From positions 43,162-107,161 of the forward strand of contig CABYJW010000001.1 of the NCBI GenBank assembly GCA_902519465.1: DNA of 64,000 bases. The letters run 5' to 3'. Below, one piece after another: positions 46,807 through 55,374 of this stretch. A program made the position numbers and the translations under genes. The notes below the pieces were generated by a model. It was not told where the DNA came from. It saw only the letters and a list, made by a program, of their open reading frames with translations, and made no database searches. Position 1 is the stretch's first letter, and every line of letters starts with the position of its first letter. This DNA is from an uncultured Pelagibacteraceae bacterium (lineage in GTDB: Bacteria; Pseudomonadota; Alphaproteobacteria; Pelagibacterales; Pelagibacteraceae).

Positions 46807-47382
46807 CTAATAAGTTTTTTTAAAAAAAGCCGGTATGTATTTACCGGCTTTTTTTTTATCTGAGGACATAGCGAAACCGATGATATTTAAATTTTTTATT
46901 TGATTAAAATTTTTGATATTTATACCTCCAAGAGCTATAAAATTTATTCTAAACCTTCGAGTTATTAAGTTAAACTTAGTCACGCCCAAAAATCCTTTTT
47001 TAAATCTGTATTTCGTTTCAAAAATTCTGGACAGGAAAATCTGAGAACAACCTTGTTCAATTTTTTCCTTAATTTCCTTAACATTATGGGCGCTACCGAC
47101 TATTTCAATGTTGTTGTTAAATTTTCTAAGATTTTTGTAATATTTTTTGTTCCAAGCAGATATATAAAATCTATTAGTTTTAAGCAAAGATAGAAGTTTT
47201 AAGCTGTTGGCTACAAATAAATCAATCCTTTTACTTTTACAATTTGAAGTAAATTTCATCAAACTTTTATGACTAATATTTTTTGATCCCCTTAAGATTA
47301 AAATAGCACCTGTCTTTTTTACTTGATCTAGGTTAATCTCATCAATTTTATCAATAAAGAAATATATTTTTTTTGATACCAT
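46807..47382 (-). CDS. Thiamine-phosphate synthase-like (ThiE/TenI) protein
   Basis: A 191-aa TIM-barrel protein. EIVGSAHNVKEI (family GxSxHN), QIFLSRIFETK and FIALGGINIKN correspond to the phosphate-binding and core motifs of ThiE/TenI. The usual magnesium and pyrimidine-binding motifs (NDR and LGQ-D) are not recognisable: the equivalent segments read VANSLKLL and YISAWN. It may be a degenerate synthase or a TenI-like protein. Its last residues are encoded in the porin terminator. Its start codon overlaps that of the divergent PLP-binding protein gene (CATG). Confidence 0.65.
   Translation of the reverse strand: MVSKKIYFFIDKIDEINLDQVKKTGAILILRGSKNISHKSLMKFTSNCKSKRIDLFVANSLKLLSLLKTNRFYISAWNKKYYKNLRKFNNNIEIVGSAHNVKEIKEKIEQGCSQIFLSRIFETKYRFKKGFLGVTKFNLITRRFRINFIALGGINIKNFNQIKNLNIIGFAMSSDKKKAGKYIPAFFKKTY
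46822..46857 (+). terminator. Rho-independent terminator of the porin
   Basis: GCCGGTA (46829-46835) pairs with TACCGGC (46842-46848) around a 6-nt loop, with a run of seven A before and nine T after, which extend the stem and form the U tract. It could work in both directions. The same DNA encodes the last residues of the convergent ThiE-like gene. Confidence 0.9.
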
Positions 47383-48046
47383 GAGCGATAAAACTATAAA
47401 TAAATTAATTTTAATACAAGAAAATATAAAAAAACTTAATATTAAAAATGAGACTCTTCCACAAATAATTTGTATTTCAAAAACATTTGGATTATCCCAA
47501 ATATCTCCCCTAATAGATTATGGCCATATACATTTTGGTGAAAACAAAGTGCAAGAGGCAGAACAAAAGTGGCTTGATGCAAAAAATAAAAATAAAAATA
47601 TTAAGTTACATATGGTTGGAAGACTCCAGACCAATAAAGTTAAAAAAGCAGTTCAAATATTTGATTTTATACATTCTGTAGATAGTAAAAAATTAGCAGA
47701 AACTTTAAAAAAGAGAGAAGACGAAATTAATAAAAAACTCTCTTATTTTATTCAAATAAATCTCGGTAATGAGAGTCAAAAGGGAGGTATTAATAAAAAT
47801 GAAACTAAAGATTTTCTAATTTATTGCAAGAATGACTTAAAAATAAATGTATTAGGTTTGATGGCAATACCACCCTTTAATCAAAGTCCAGAAAAGTATT
47901 TTAGTGAAATTTCAGATTTAAATTCAAAATTAGGTCTTAAACATTTAAGCTTGGGCATGTCAAACGATTATACTATTGCGCTTAAGTACCAATCTACCTT
48001 TATTAGAATTGGTTCCGCTATATTTGGAGAAAGAAAATTTAATTAA
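47381..48046 (+). CDS. YggS family PLP homeostasis protein
   Basis: A 221-aa PLP-binding TIM-barrel protein: ICISKTFG with the PLP lysine, HFGENKVQEAEQKW, LHMVGRLQTNKVKKAV, IQINLGNESQKGG, LGLMAIPPF, LSLGMSNDYTIAL and RIGSAIFGER. All signature motifs of YggS/PROSC are present. It controls free pyridoxal phosphate and amino acid balance. Its ATG and the CAT of the divergent ThiE-like gene share bases, leaving no intergenic promoter space. Confidence 0.95.
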   Translation: MSDKTINKLILIQENIKKLNIKNETLPQIICISKTFGLSQISPLIDYGHIHFGENKVQEAEQKWLDAKNKNKNIKLHMVGRLQTNKVKKAVQIFDFIHSVDSKKLAETLKKREDEINKKLSYFIQINLGNESQKGGINKNETKDFLIYCKNDLKINVLGLMAIPPFNQSPEKYFSEISDLNSKLGLKHLSLGMSNDYTIALKYQSTFIRIGSAIFGERKFN

Positions 48047-48530
48047 TTATTAAACTTGTTGTTTTTGTAATTTTTTTTAAAATCTTTAAAAAGTCACTCT
48101 TTTTAACAGCAATACATCCTTTGGTAGTTTTAAAATTCCTATCTGAAATATGTAAAAAAATTGCACTTCCCAATCCTTTTTTTATTGGTTTTCTATTAAA
48201 ATCCAAAACTAAAATTAAATCATAAATATTTTTTTTTAAATATAACTTTTCAGCACTAAAGTTAAATGGAAACTTTATTAACTTATTATAATTATTTGAT
48301 TTTGGATCATCACACCATCCCATATTTTTTTTTATAATTTTTTTTTTTATTTTTGAATGAAAATGATTAACCCTGTCTTTTCGATAAAGTAACAATATAA
48401 ATTTAAATTTACCCCTAGGCGTTCTTTGGTCACCCTCTCTTTTCATGGAGGTCAAACCGTTTTTTCCTATTGAGCATTTTATTTTATAGTTATAAAAGTA
48501 AAGATAATTCTTGTTTAAGATTATATGCAT
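48039..48530 (-). CDS. L,D-transpeptidase (YkuD) family protein
   Basis: A 163-aa protein. IGKNGLTSMKREGDQRTPRGKF at residues 21-42 and the active-site region GSAIFLHISDRNFKTTKGCIAV, with H127 and C139, match the YkuD catalytic domain (the SHGC motif is KGC here). No signal peptide is visible, unusual for an enzyme acting on periplasmic peptidoglycan, so its site of action is uncertain. Its start codon directly abuts that of the divergent regulator gene (ATGCAT). Confidence 0.82.
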   Translation of the reverse strand: MHIILNKNYLYFYNYKIKCSIGKNGLTSMKREGDQRTPRGKFKFILLLYRKDRVNHFHSKIKKKIIKKNMGWCDDPKSNNYNKLIKFPFNFSAEKLYLKKNIYDLILVLDFNRKPIKKGLGSAIFLHISDRNFKTTKGCIAVKKSDFLKILKKITKTTSLIIN

Positions 48531-49154
48531 AATAATTATTCAGTTAATATTGCGTGTTTGTGTGACAAAAACTTTAACAAGTATTTAGAAGAAGTAAAAT
48601 CTTTTTTTACATTTCAAATGTCAATAATTGATCTAAACTTCAAAAACCACCAAAACTTAAATTTCGATGCAATAATAACAGATCATGAAATGTTAAATAA
48701 AATTCCAAATAGCCTAATGAGTTTACCAAAAATTTTAATAAATAATAAAAAAAGTTTTAAGAATATAAATAGCCAAGCTAAAATAATATTTAAACTACCA
48801 TTAAATATTATTAAGTTTAACAAGGAGATTATTGAATTTTGTAAAAAAAATGAGTTTCAAAAAAATTCCTTAATTAAAATAAAAGACTATATCCTTGATA
48901 AAAATAAAAGAATTTTAAAAAAAGGAGATAAAACTCTTAAAATTACTGAAAAAGAAATTAATTTTCTATGCACTTTGAAGAATTCAAAATCTCCTTTAAG
49001 TAAAAAATATATTTTAGAAAAAATTTGGTTTTACTCATCTGGAACGGAAACTCATACGATTGAGACTCATATATATCGATTAAGACATAAAGTTAACAAA
49101 ATATTTGAAGATCAAAATTTTATCAAAAATACTAAACTTGGCTATTCCCTTTGA
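48525..49154 (+). CDS. Winged-helix response-regulator-like transcription factor
   Basis: A 209-aa protein. The C-terminal OmpR/PhoB-type winged helix (about residues 115-209) has ITEKEINFLCTL, YILEKIWFYSS, the recognition helix ETHTIETHIYRLRHKV, and LGYSL at the end. The N-terminal 110 residues look like a shrunken receiver: D53 in DAIITDHEM sits at the phospho-site and K89 precedes LP, but the acidic pair after strand 1 is reduced to a single D14. Phosphorylation is therefore uncertain. No kinase gene is adjacent. Confidence 0.8.
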   Translation: MHNNYSVNIACLCDKNFNKYLEEVKSFFTFQMSIIDLNFKNHQNLNFDAIITDHEMLNKIPNSLMSLPKILINNKKSFKNINSQAKIIFKLPLNIIKFNKEIIEFCKKNEFQKNSLIKIKDYILDKNKRILKKGDKTLKITEKEINFLCTLKNSKSPLSKKYILEKIWFYSSGTETHTIETHIYRLRHKVNKIFEDQNFIKNTKLGYSL

Positions 49155-49267
49155 AAAAAAGAAATATCATTGCCAAAGATTTATTTTCAGTAAAGTATAA
49201 AAAAAGAGTTGTTAAACCAAAAAAAGGAAAAGGAAGTTATAATCGAAAAAAATTTAAGAAAGTCTAG
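49151..49267 (+). CDS. Minimal ArfA-like alternative ribosome-rescue factor, 38 aa
   Basis: A TTG overlapping the TGA of the preceding regulator gene opens a 38-codon frame: KKRNIIAKDLFSVKYKK then RVVKPKKGKGSYNRKKF. The core KKGKGSYxRK preceded by LF...RV matches the ribosome-binding part of ArfA, which enters the empty mRNA channel of stalled ribosomes and recruits release factor 2. It is shorter than enterobacterial ArfA (about 72 aa before trimming) and has no hydrophobic degradation tail. Its last 14 bp overlap the convergent kinase gene. The motif is specific, but the length makes the call tentative. Confidence 0.68.
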   Translation: MKKRNIIAKDLFSVKYKKRVVKPKKGKGSYNRKKFKKV

Positions 49268-50183
49268 CTCCTATTTTTTGAATAATTTTTGAAGACATCT
49301 CCGTGCCTTTTTGCAAACTTTCTTTAATTGATAGATTATTAATAAGTCCGTGGAGAAAACCAGCTGCAAATAAATCTCCTGCACCTGTTAAGTCTACGAT
49401 TTTTAAATTCTTCTGAATTCCAAATTGAACAATCTCATCACCTTTAACAGCTATACTGCCTTTCTCACCCCGTGTAATAACAATTAACTTTTTCAGACTT
49501 TTTCCAAACGAAATAACTTCATCAAAAGTTTTTGCATTAATTAATGACAAAACTTCTTGCTCGTTTGCAAATATTATATCCAAAGAATTTTTTACCAAAT
49601 CTAAAAAATTTTGTTTGTGTCTATCAACACAAAATTTATCAGAAAGTGACATGGCAGTTTTTTTAGAGTTTTTTATTGCTTTTTCAAATGCTTTTTTCGG
49701 ATGTCCCTCATCCCAAAGATAACCTTCGAAAAAAGTAATTTCACTTTTTCTTATTGCTTCAATATCAATATCAGTCTCATTTATTTTTCCTGCAATACCT
49801 AAAAAAGTACACATTGTTCTCTCAGAGTCTGGAGTTATTAAAATTAAACACGTTCCAGTCGGGGTTTCTTCGTTTTTTTTAGAATAAAAAAATTTTACTT
49901 TCTCTTTTTTTAATCCCTCTTCATATTTGTTGCCAAACTCGTCGTTATTTATTTTTCCAATAAAACCAACCTCATTATTTAATTGTGAGAGCCCAACAAT
50001 TGAATTTGCAACTGACCCACCTGAAACTGTATTTTCAATTTTTAAATTTGATGTAATAGCTTTAAATTCATTTTCGTCGACTAATTTCATTGTACTTTTT
50101 GTTAGTTTGTTTTTAATTAAAAAATTATCCTCTACTTTGCAGATAACATCCACTATTGCATTTCCTATTCCTAGAACTTTCAT
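49254..50183 (-). CDS. PfkB-family sugar/adenosine kinase
   Basis: A 309-aa ribokinase-fold enzyme: GIGNAIVDVICKVED at the N-terminus, SGGSVANSIVGLSQL, GFIGKINNDEFG, TGTCLILITPDSERTMCTFLG and the anion-hole motif VDLTGAGDLFAAGFLHGL with the catalytic aspartate. The pattern is that of bacterial adenosine-kinase-like members, but substrate specificity cannot be fixed by eye. It ends a leftward run nth, kinase (gap 1 bp). Confidence 0.88.
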   Translation of the reverse strand: MKVLGIGNAIVDVICKVEDNFLIKNKLTKSTMKLVDENEFKAITSNLKIENTVSGGSVANSIVGLSQLNNEVGFIGKINNDEFGNKYEEGLKKEKVKFFYSKKNEETPTGTCLILITPDSERTMCTFLGIAGKINETDIDIEAIRKSEITFFEGYLWDEGHPKKAFEKAIKNSKKTAMSLSDKFCVDRHKQNFLDLVKNSLDIIFANEQEVLSLINAKTFDEVISFGKSLKKLIVITRGEKGSIAVKGDEIVQFGIQKNLKIVDLTGAGDLFAAGFLHGLINNLSIKESLQKGTEMSSKIIQKIGARLS

Positions 50184-50184
50184 A

Positions 50185-50838
50185 TTATGCCTTTTTGGTT
50201 TTTATGGGTTTCTTTCTAGCAGGATAACAAGTGGTACAAATTTTACAAGTGACACCATAGCATTCTCTTGCCTTACAATATTCTCTACCGTAGTAAATGA
50301 TTTGAAGATGCAACTTAGTCCATGTCTTTTTAGGGAAAAGCCTTTTAAGATCTTTTTCAGTTTGAATAACATTTTTTCCATTTGTTAAACCCCATCTTTG
50401 TGCTAATCGATGAATATGTGTATCAACTGGAAATGCAGGTACCCCAAATTTTTGTGACATAAGTACACTAGCAGTCTTATGACCTACACCGTGCAAATTT
50501 TCTAAATCTTTAAAGTTTTTTGGGACTTTGCCATTATGTTTTTCAATTAATTGTTTTGATAACAAGTAAACACTTTTAGCTTTATTTCTAAAGAGTCCAA
50601 TTCTTTTAATTAGTACTTCAATTCTTTTTCTACCCAGTTTTACAAAATGAATTGGCTTGTAATATTTTTTATAAATATTCTTTGTAACATTATTAACATT
50701 AAGATCTGTTGTTTGAGCAGATAATGCTACTGAAACTAATAGAGTAAAAGTATTTTTGTGCTTTAGAGGTATTGGTGTTTCAGGATAAATTTTATTTAAA
50801 ATTTTTAAAATTATTTGAGCTCTTTTTATTTGGTCCAT
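50185..50838 (-). CDS. nth: Endonuclease III
   Basis: A 217-aa DNA glycosylase/AP lyase for oxidised pyrimidines. SVALSAQTTDLNVN, the helix-hairpin-helix LHGVGHKTA with catalytic K121, and FPVDTHIHRLAQRWGL with D139 are conserved. The C-terminal cysteines are C188, C193, C198, C201 and C204, not the standard C-x6-C-x2-C-x5-C spacing of the 4Fe-4S cluster, so cluster ligation may differ. Confidence 0.94.
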   Translation of the reverse strand: MDQIKRAQIILKILNKIYPETPIPLKHKNTFTLLVSVALSAQTTDLNVNNVTKNIYKKYYKPIHFVKLGRKRIEVLIKRIGLFRNKAKSVYLLSKQLIEKHNGKVPKNFKDLENLHGVGHKTASVLMSQKFGVPAFPVDTHIHRLAQRWGLTNGKNVIQTEKDLKRLFPKKTWTKLHLQIIYYGREYCKARECYGVTCKICTTCYPARKKPIKTKKA

Positions 50839-50848
50839 TGTTTTAAAT

Positions 50849-51625
50849 TTATTTAAAATTTAAAACATTTTTCATAGAGTATAAACCTGGTTTTTTATTA
50901 ACCAACCATTTTGCAGCTGCTAAAGCACCCTCAGAGTATAATGCTCGGTCAAATGACTCATGGTTTAAAGTGACTATTTCTTTTCCGCTGGAGAACTTTA
51001 CCTCATGTTCACCAACAACTTTGCCTTTTCTAAGAGAATTAAAATTAGTTTTTTTGCTAAAAGGAAATGATTTTTTGTTTAAATATTTTTTTCCCATTAT
51101 TCTACTTAGATTTAATTTTTTACCTGCCGCTATACCTTTGCCAAGCATCAGAGCTGTGCCTGATGGATGGTCTTTTTTATATTTATGGTGCACCTCGTAA
51201 ACTTTACTTAAAAAATTATTACCAAGCGATTTAGACGCAATTTCAGTTAAATAAACTAATAAATTAACTCCAAGGCTCATGTTCCCAGCTTTTAAAATAG
51301 GTATTTTCCTTGAATATTTTTTTATTAATTTTTCTTCTTTGTTTGAAAAGCCTGTTGTTCCAATAACGACTTTTTTTTTCAATACCGATGCAATTTTCAA
51401 AATTTCTAAAGTACATTTAGGCGTTGAAAAATCTATAATAACTTGTGCATTTTTAAATACATTTTTTGAATTAATCTGCAGTTTAAAACCTGAAATTTTT
51501 TTGTTTAAAATTTTGCTTTCGGTTACAGAAATAATTTTAAATTTTCTATCCTTTTTTGAAGAATTGATAATTTGTTGGCCCATTCTTCCAAGACCTCCAG
51601 TTATAGCTAAATTAATTTTTTTCAT
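50849..51625 (-). CDS. dapB: 4-hydroxy-tetrahydrodipicolinate reductase
   Basis: A 258-aa enzyme of lysine/diaminopimelate synthesis: ITGGLGRMGQQII for NAD(P)H, VIIDFSTPKCTLE, VIGTTGFS, GNMSLGVNLLVYL and EVHHKYKKDHPSGTALMLG with the catalytic histidine and lysine. Length is normal. It follows dnaJ directly (dnaJ stop and dapB start are adjacent), so it is probably co-transcribed with the chaperone genes. Confidence 0.96.
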   Translation of the reverse strand: MKKINLAITGGLGRMGQQIINSSKKDRKFKIISVTESKILNKKISGFKLQINSKNVFKNAQVIIDFSTPKCTLEILKIASVLKKKVVIGTTGFSNKEEKLIKKYSRKIPILKAGNMSLGVNLLVYLTEIASKSLGNNFLSKVYEVHHKYKKDHPSGTALMLGKGIAAGKKLNLSRIMGKKYLNKKSFPFSKKTNFNSLRKGKVVGEHEVKFSSGKEIVTLNHESFDRALYSEGALAAAKWLVNKKPGLYSMKNVLNFK

Positions 51626-52759
51626 CTAATTTCTCCAAAATCTTTTTGCTTTTTCAAAAAAATTTTTAATTAGCGGATTAGATTTAGTATCTTCTAAAGT
51701 TTTAAATTCAACAAGTAATTCTTTCTGTTTCTTGGTTAAAGATGTTGGTACTTCTGTAACAATTCTTATATAAAGGTCACCCGTTATATTTCTTCTTAAT
51801 ATTGGCATTCCTTTCCCTTTCAGTCTGAGTTGTTTGCCACTTTGAGTTCCTGATGGAATTTTAATTTTTGTTCTGCCACCGTCAATTGAAGGCACTTCAA
51901 CAGTTGTTCCTAAAGCTGCATCAGCTATGGAAATTGGTAATTCATAATAAAGATTTTCTTCTGATCTTTTAAAAATATTATGAGGTTCAACTGAAATAAA
52001 TAAATATAAGTCACCATTTGAACCACCTTTGGTGCCAGCCTCACCCTTTCCAGCAAGTCTAATTCTGGTACCATCATCAACCCCTTTTGGAATTTTAACA
52101 GAAACTGACTCACTAGATTGATTTTTGCCGATACCTGTGCAACTCGAACATGGGTTTGAAATTTTTTCACCTTCACCACTACACTCAGGACAAGTTTGTT
52201 GAATTGTGAAAAATCCTTGGCTAGATCTTACCTTACCTTGCCCATTACAATAGCTGCAAGAAGTTGGTTTGGAACCTGGTTTGGCACCGCTGCCAGAACA
52301 CGTTTTGCATTTTTTGTAAGTCGTATAACTAATATTTTTTTCTGTACCTGCGAAAGCATCATGAAGCTCAATAGAAATATCATATCTTAGATCACTACCT
52401 CTGTTGATGGTTCTACCTCTTCCAGATCTCGCACCACCGAAACCAAAATCTCCGAAGTCACCAAAGACATCTTCAAAAATGTCGGAAAACGATGAAGAAA
52501 AATCAAAATTACCAAATCCTCCTTGCCCACCACCTTGGAAGGCTGCATGACCGAATTGATCATAATTTGCTTTCCTTTTTTCGTCTGACAAGACATGGTA
52601 GGCCTCACTTGCTTCTTTAAATTTTTCTTCAGCAGCTTTATCCCCTTTATTTTTATCGGGGTGAAATTTAAGAGCTAATTTTCTATATGCTTTTTTGATT
52701 TCTTCTTTTTTCGCGGATTTATTTACACCTAAGACCTCGTAATAATCTCTTTTTGACAT
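51626..52759 (-). CDS. dnaJ: Chaperone DnaJ
   Basis: A 377-aa Hsp40: J domain with [25 protein letters not shown] and the HPD motif (KFHPDKN), a Gly/Phe-rich stretch, four CxxCxGxG zinc repeats between about residues 150 and 210, and two C-terminal substrate-binding domains. It stimulates DnaK ATPase. It lies 27 bp downstream of dnaK on the same strand. Confidence 0.98.
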   Translation of the reverse strand: MSKRDYYEVLGVNKSAKKEEIKKAYRKLALKFHPDKNKGDKAAEEKFKEASEAYHVLSDEKRKANYDQFGHAAFQGGGQGGFGNFDFSSSFSDIFEDVFGDFGDFGFGGARSGRGRTINRGSDLRYDISIELHDAFAGTEKNISYTTYKKCKTCSGSGAKPGSKPTSCSYCNGQGKVRSSQGFFTIQQTCPECSGEGEKISNPCSSCTGIGKNQSSESVSVKIPKGVDDGTRIRLAGKGEAGTKGGSNGDLYLFISVEPHNIFKRSEENLYYELPISIADAALGTTVEVPSIDGGRTKIKIPSGTQSGKQLRLKGKGMPILRRNITGDLYIRIVTEVPTSLTKKQKELLVEFKTLEDTKSNPLIKNFFEKAKRFWRN

Positions 52760-52786
52760 AAGAAACTTTGCCCCTATTATTTAGTC

Positions 52787-54721
52787 TTAAGCTCTTTTTT
52801 CTTTATCTTCTTTTGAATCTACAACTTCAGCATCAACAACATTGTCTTTTTCCTTTTCATCACTACCCTTATTGACTTTATTGTTCTGATCTTTACCTGA
52901 TTTTTCATTAGCTTTTTGCTGATCTTTGTAAACTGCTTCGCCCAGTTTCATTGACGCCTGGATCAAAGATTGGGTTTTTTTCTTCACATCTTCAGTATCA
53001 GTGCCTTTTAATGAGTTTCTTAAATCTGAAACTGCTGTTTCTATAGCTTTCTTTTCGGCTTCGCTTATTTTAGAACCATGTTCTTTAAGGTTTTTTTCTG
53101 TTGAGTGAATCATTGTATCTGCTTGATTTCTTGCATCAACAGACTCTCTCTTTTTTTTGTCAGTTTCTTTATTTGCCTCAGCATCTTTTACCATATTTTT
53201 TATTTCATCTTCTGATAGGCCGCCGGAAGCTTGAATTTGTATTTTTTGCTCTTTTCCTGTGCCTTTATCTTTCGCAGAAACATTAACTATACCGTTTGCA
53301 TCTATATCAAAAGTTACCTCAATCTGTGGAACGCCTCTTGGTGCGGGAGCAATACCCACAAGTTCAAAATTACCCAAAACTTTATTGTCCGCAGCCATTT
53401 CCCTTTCACCTTGAAGAACTCTAATAGAGACTGCCGGCTGATTATCTTCAGCAGTAGAAAAGGTTTGGCTTTTTTTTGTAGGAATAGTTGTATTTTTATC
53501 TATTAATTTTGTAGAAACACCTCCTAAAGTTTCAATACCAAGAGACAATGGAGTTACATCCAATAACAAGACATCTTTTACATCACCCTGTAAAACTCCT
53601 GCTTGAATAGCTGCTCCCATTGCAACAACTTCATCGGGGTTGACACTTTTGTTCGGATCTTTACCAAAGAAATTTTTTACAGTTTCAACTATTTTTGGCA
53701 TTCTTGTCATTCCACCAACAAGAACAACTTCATTTATCTCTGCTGCTGAAAAACCAGAGTCTTTAAGAGCTGTTTTACAAGGCTCTAAAGTTCTTTCGAC
53801 CAAACTTTCAACTAAAGCCTCGAGTTTAGCTCTTGTAAACTTTAAATTTATGTGTTTTGGACCTGTTTTATCAGCCGTAATAAAGGGCAAATTAATTTCA
53901 GTTTGAGTTGCAGATGATAACTCAATTTTGGCCTTTTCTGCCGCTTCCTTCAATCTTTGTAATGCAAGCTTATCTGTTTTTAAATCAATACCGCTGTCTT
54001 TTTTAAATTCTGAAACTAAATAGTCTACAATTGTATCGTCAAAATCTTCTCCACCTAAAAAAGTGTCCCCATTAGTAGATTTTACTTCAAATACACCATC
54101 GCCTATTTCTAAAACGGAAACATCAAAAGTACCGCCACCTAAATCATAAACAGCAATTTTCTGTCCACCTTTTTTATCTAAACCATAAGCCAATGAGGCT
54201 GCAGTTGGCTCATTGATAATTCTTAAAACTTCAAGACCTGCAATTTTACCAGCATCTTTGGTAGCTTGTCTTTGAGCATCATTGAAATAAGCTGGAACTG
54301 TTATTACTGCTTTTGTTACTGGTTGTCCCAAATATTTTTCAGCTGTTTCTTTCATTTTCTGAAGAATAAAAGCTGATATTTGCGATGGGGAATATTTTTT
54401 ACCTTTAGCTTCTATCCAGGCGTCATTTTTATCAGATTTAACTATTTTAAAAGGAACTTTAGCTATATCTTTTTTAACTGATTGATCATCAAAGGTTCTA
54501 CCTATAAGTCTTTTAGCAGCAAAAACTGTATCGTTCGGATTAGTTACTGCTTGCCTCTTCGCAGGCTGACCAACTAATTTTTCATCTTTTTCAAGAAAAG
54601 CAACTACCGAAGGAGTTGTTCTTTGACCTTCGGCATTTTCAATAACTTTAGCTTGCTTGCCGTCCATTATTGCGACGCACGAATTTGTTGTTCCTAAATC
54701 TATTCCTATTACTCTACTCAT
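52787..54721 (-). CDS. dnaK: Chaperone DnaK
   Basis: A 644-aa Hsp70: [75 protein letters not shown] and [13 protein letters not shown] are all present. The C-terminal lid ends in an acidic, low-complexity tail [15 protein letters not shown]. Length is normal. It is preceded by grpE on the same strand after 80 bp. Confidence 0.99.
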   Translation of the reverse strand: MSRVIGIDLGTTNSCVAIMDGKQAKVIENAEGQRTTPSVVAFLEKDEKLVGQPAKRQAVTNPNDTVFAAKRLIGRTFDDQSVKKDIAKVPFKIVKSDKNDAWIEAKGKKYSPSQISAFILQKMKETAEKYLGQPVTKAVITVPAYFNDAQRQATKDAGKIAGLEVLRIINEPTAASLAYGLDKKGGQKIAVYDLGGGTFDVSVLEIGDGVFEVKSTNGDTFLGGEDFDDTIVDYLVSEFKKDSGIDLKTDKLALQRLKEAAEKAKIELSSATQTEINLPFITADKTGPKHINLKFTRAKLEALVESLVERTLEPCKTALKDSGFSAAEINEVVLVGGMTRMPKIVETVKNFFGKDPNKSVNPDEVVAMGAAIQAGVLQGDVKDVLLLDVTPLSLGIETLGGVSTKLIDKNTTIPTKKSQTFSTAEDNQPAVSIRVLQGEREMAADNKVLGNFELVGIAPAPRGVPQIEVTFDIDANGIVNVSAKDKGTGKEQKIQIQASGGLSEDEIKNMVKDAEANKETDKKKRESVDARNQADTMIHSTEKNLKEHGSKISEAEKKAIETAVSDLRNSLKGTDTEDVKKKTQSLIQASMKLGEAVYKDQQKANEKSGKDQNNKVNKGSDEKEKDNVVDAEVVDSKEDKEKRA

Positions 54722-54801
54722 TATGATTGATATATGGTGCTAGATTTATTTTATACAAGGGATTGTGCTAAGTCTTTTTTTCGTTATTTTCCTCATTTTT
54801 T

Positions 54802-55335
54802 TCATCTTTTTGTGCAGTTTTTTTTTGAAACAGCCACCAAAGAGGGTCTAAGCAACCTCTCTCCATACATATATCCAGCCTGTATTTCTTGAATTATCCT
54901 CCCAGGCTCAACTTTGTCGTTTTCGATTTCGGTCATTGCTTGATGAAAATTTGGGTCAAACTTTTTGTTGTTGGTGTCAATTTTCTCTATTTTATTTTTT
55001 TTGAAAATTGAGAGAATATCTTTTTCAATAATTTCTATATTTTTTAAAAACTTATCTAAATCTTTATTATTTTTAAACGTCTGATCATTTTTTATAGAAT
55101 TGTGTGCTCTTCTAAGATTGTCTAGTATAGCCAAACTTTCTCTCGCAAAATTAAAACTTCCAAAATCAATTGCCTCTTTAATTTCCTTCTCAAATCTATT
55201 TCTTTGATTTTCAATTTCTGCCAGAGATCTTAATAATTTATCTTCTGAATTTTTTAATTTTTCCTCAATAGATAATTTATCATCTTTTTTCTCTTCACTT
55301 TTGTCTAATTTTCTCTCATCGTTCAGATCATTCAT
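54802..55335 (-). CDS. grpE: Nucleotide exchange factor GrpE
   Basis: A 177-aa protein: a charged coiled-coil N-terminus (EEKLKNSEDKLLRSLAEIENQRNRFEKE), ILDNLRRAHN, and the C-terminal beta domain with FDPNFHQAMTEIENDKVEPG, QAGYMYGERLLRPSLVAVSKK. The end is odd: after SKK an A9 tract (coding strand; 54818-54826) leads to NCTKR-stop. With one A fewer (or two more) the frame continues 17 residues in a K/E/N-rich tail to a stop at 54768. An assembly error or natural slippage is possible. Confidence 0.93.
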   Translation of the reverse strand: MNDLNDERKLDKSEEKKDDKLSIEEKLKNSEDKLLRSLAEIENQRNRFEKEIKEAIDFGSFNFARESLAILDNLRRAHNSIKNDQTFKNNKDLDKFLKNIEIIEKDILSIFKKNKIEKIDTNNKKFDPNFHQAMTEIENDKVEPGRIIQEIQAGYMYGERLLRPSLVAVSKKNCTKR

Positions 55336-55374
55336 ACTTGCTATATAGTTACAATTTATTTAATTTCTAGATAA

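Noticed and set aside
49151-49267. Short basic frame as a ribosomal protein bL36 or bL34 like gene
   Set aside because: It lacks the zinc cysteines of bL36 and the KRTYQPS start of bL34, while the KKGKGSY core fits ArfA.
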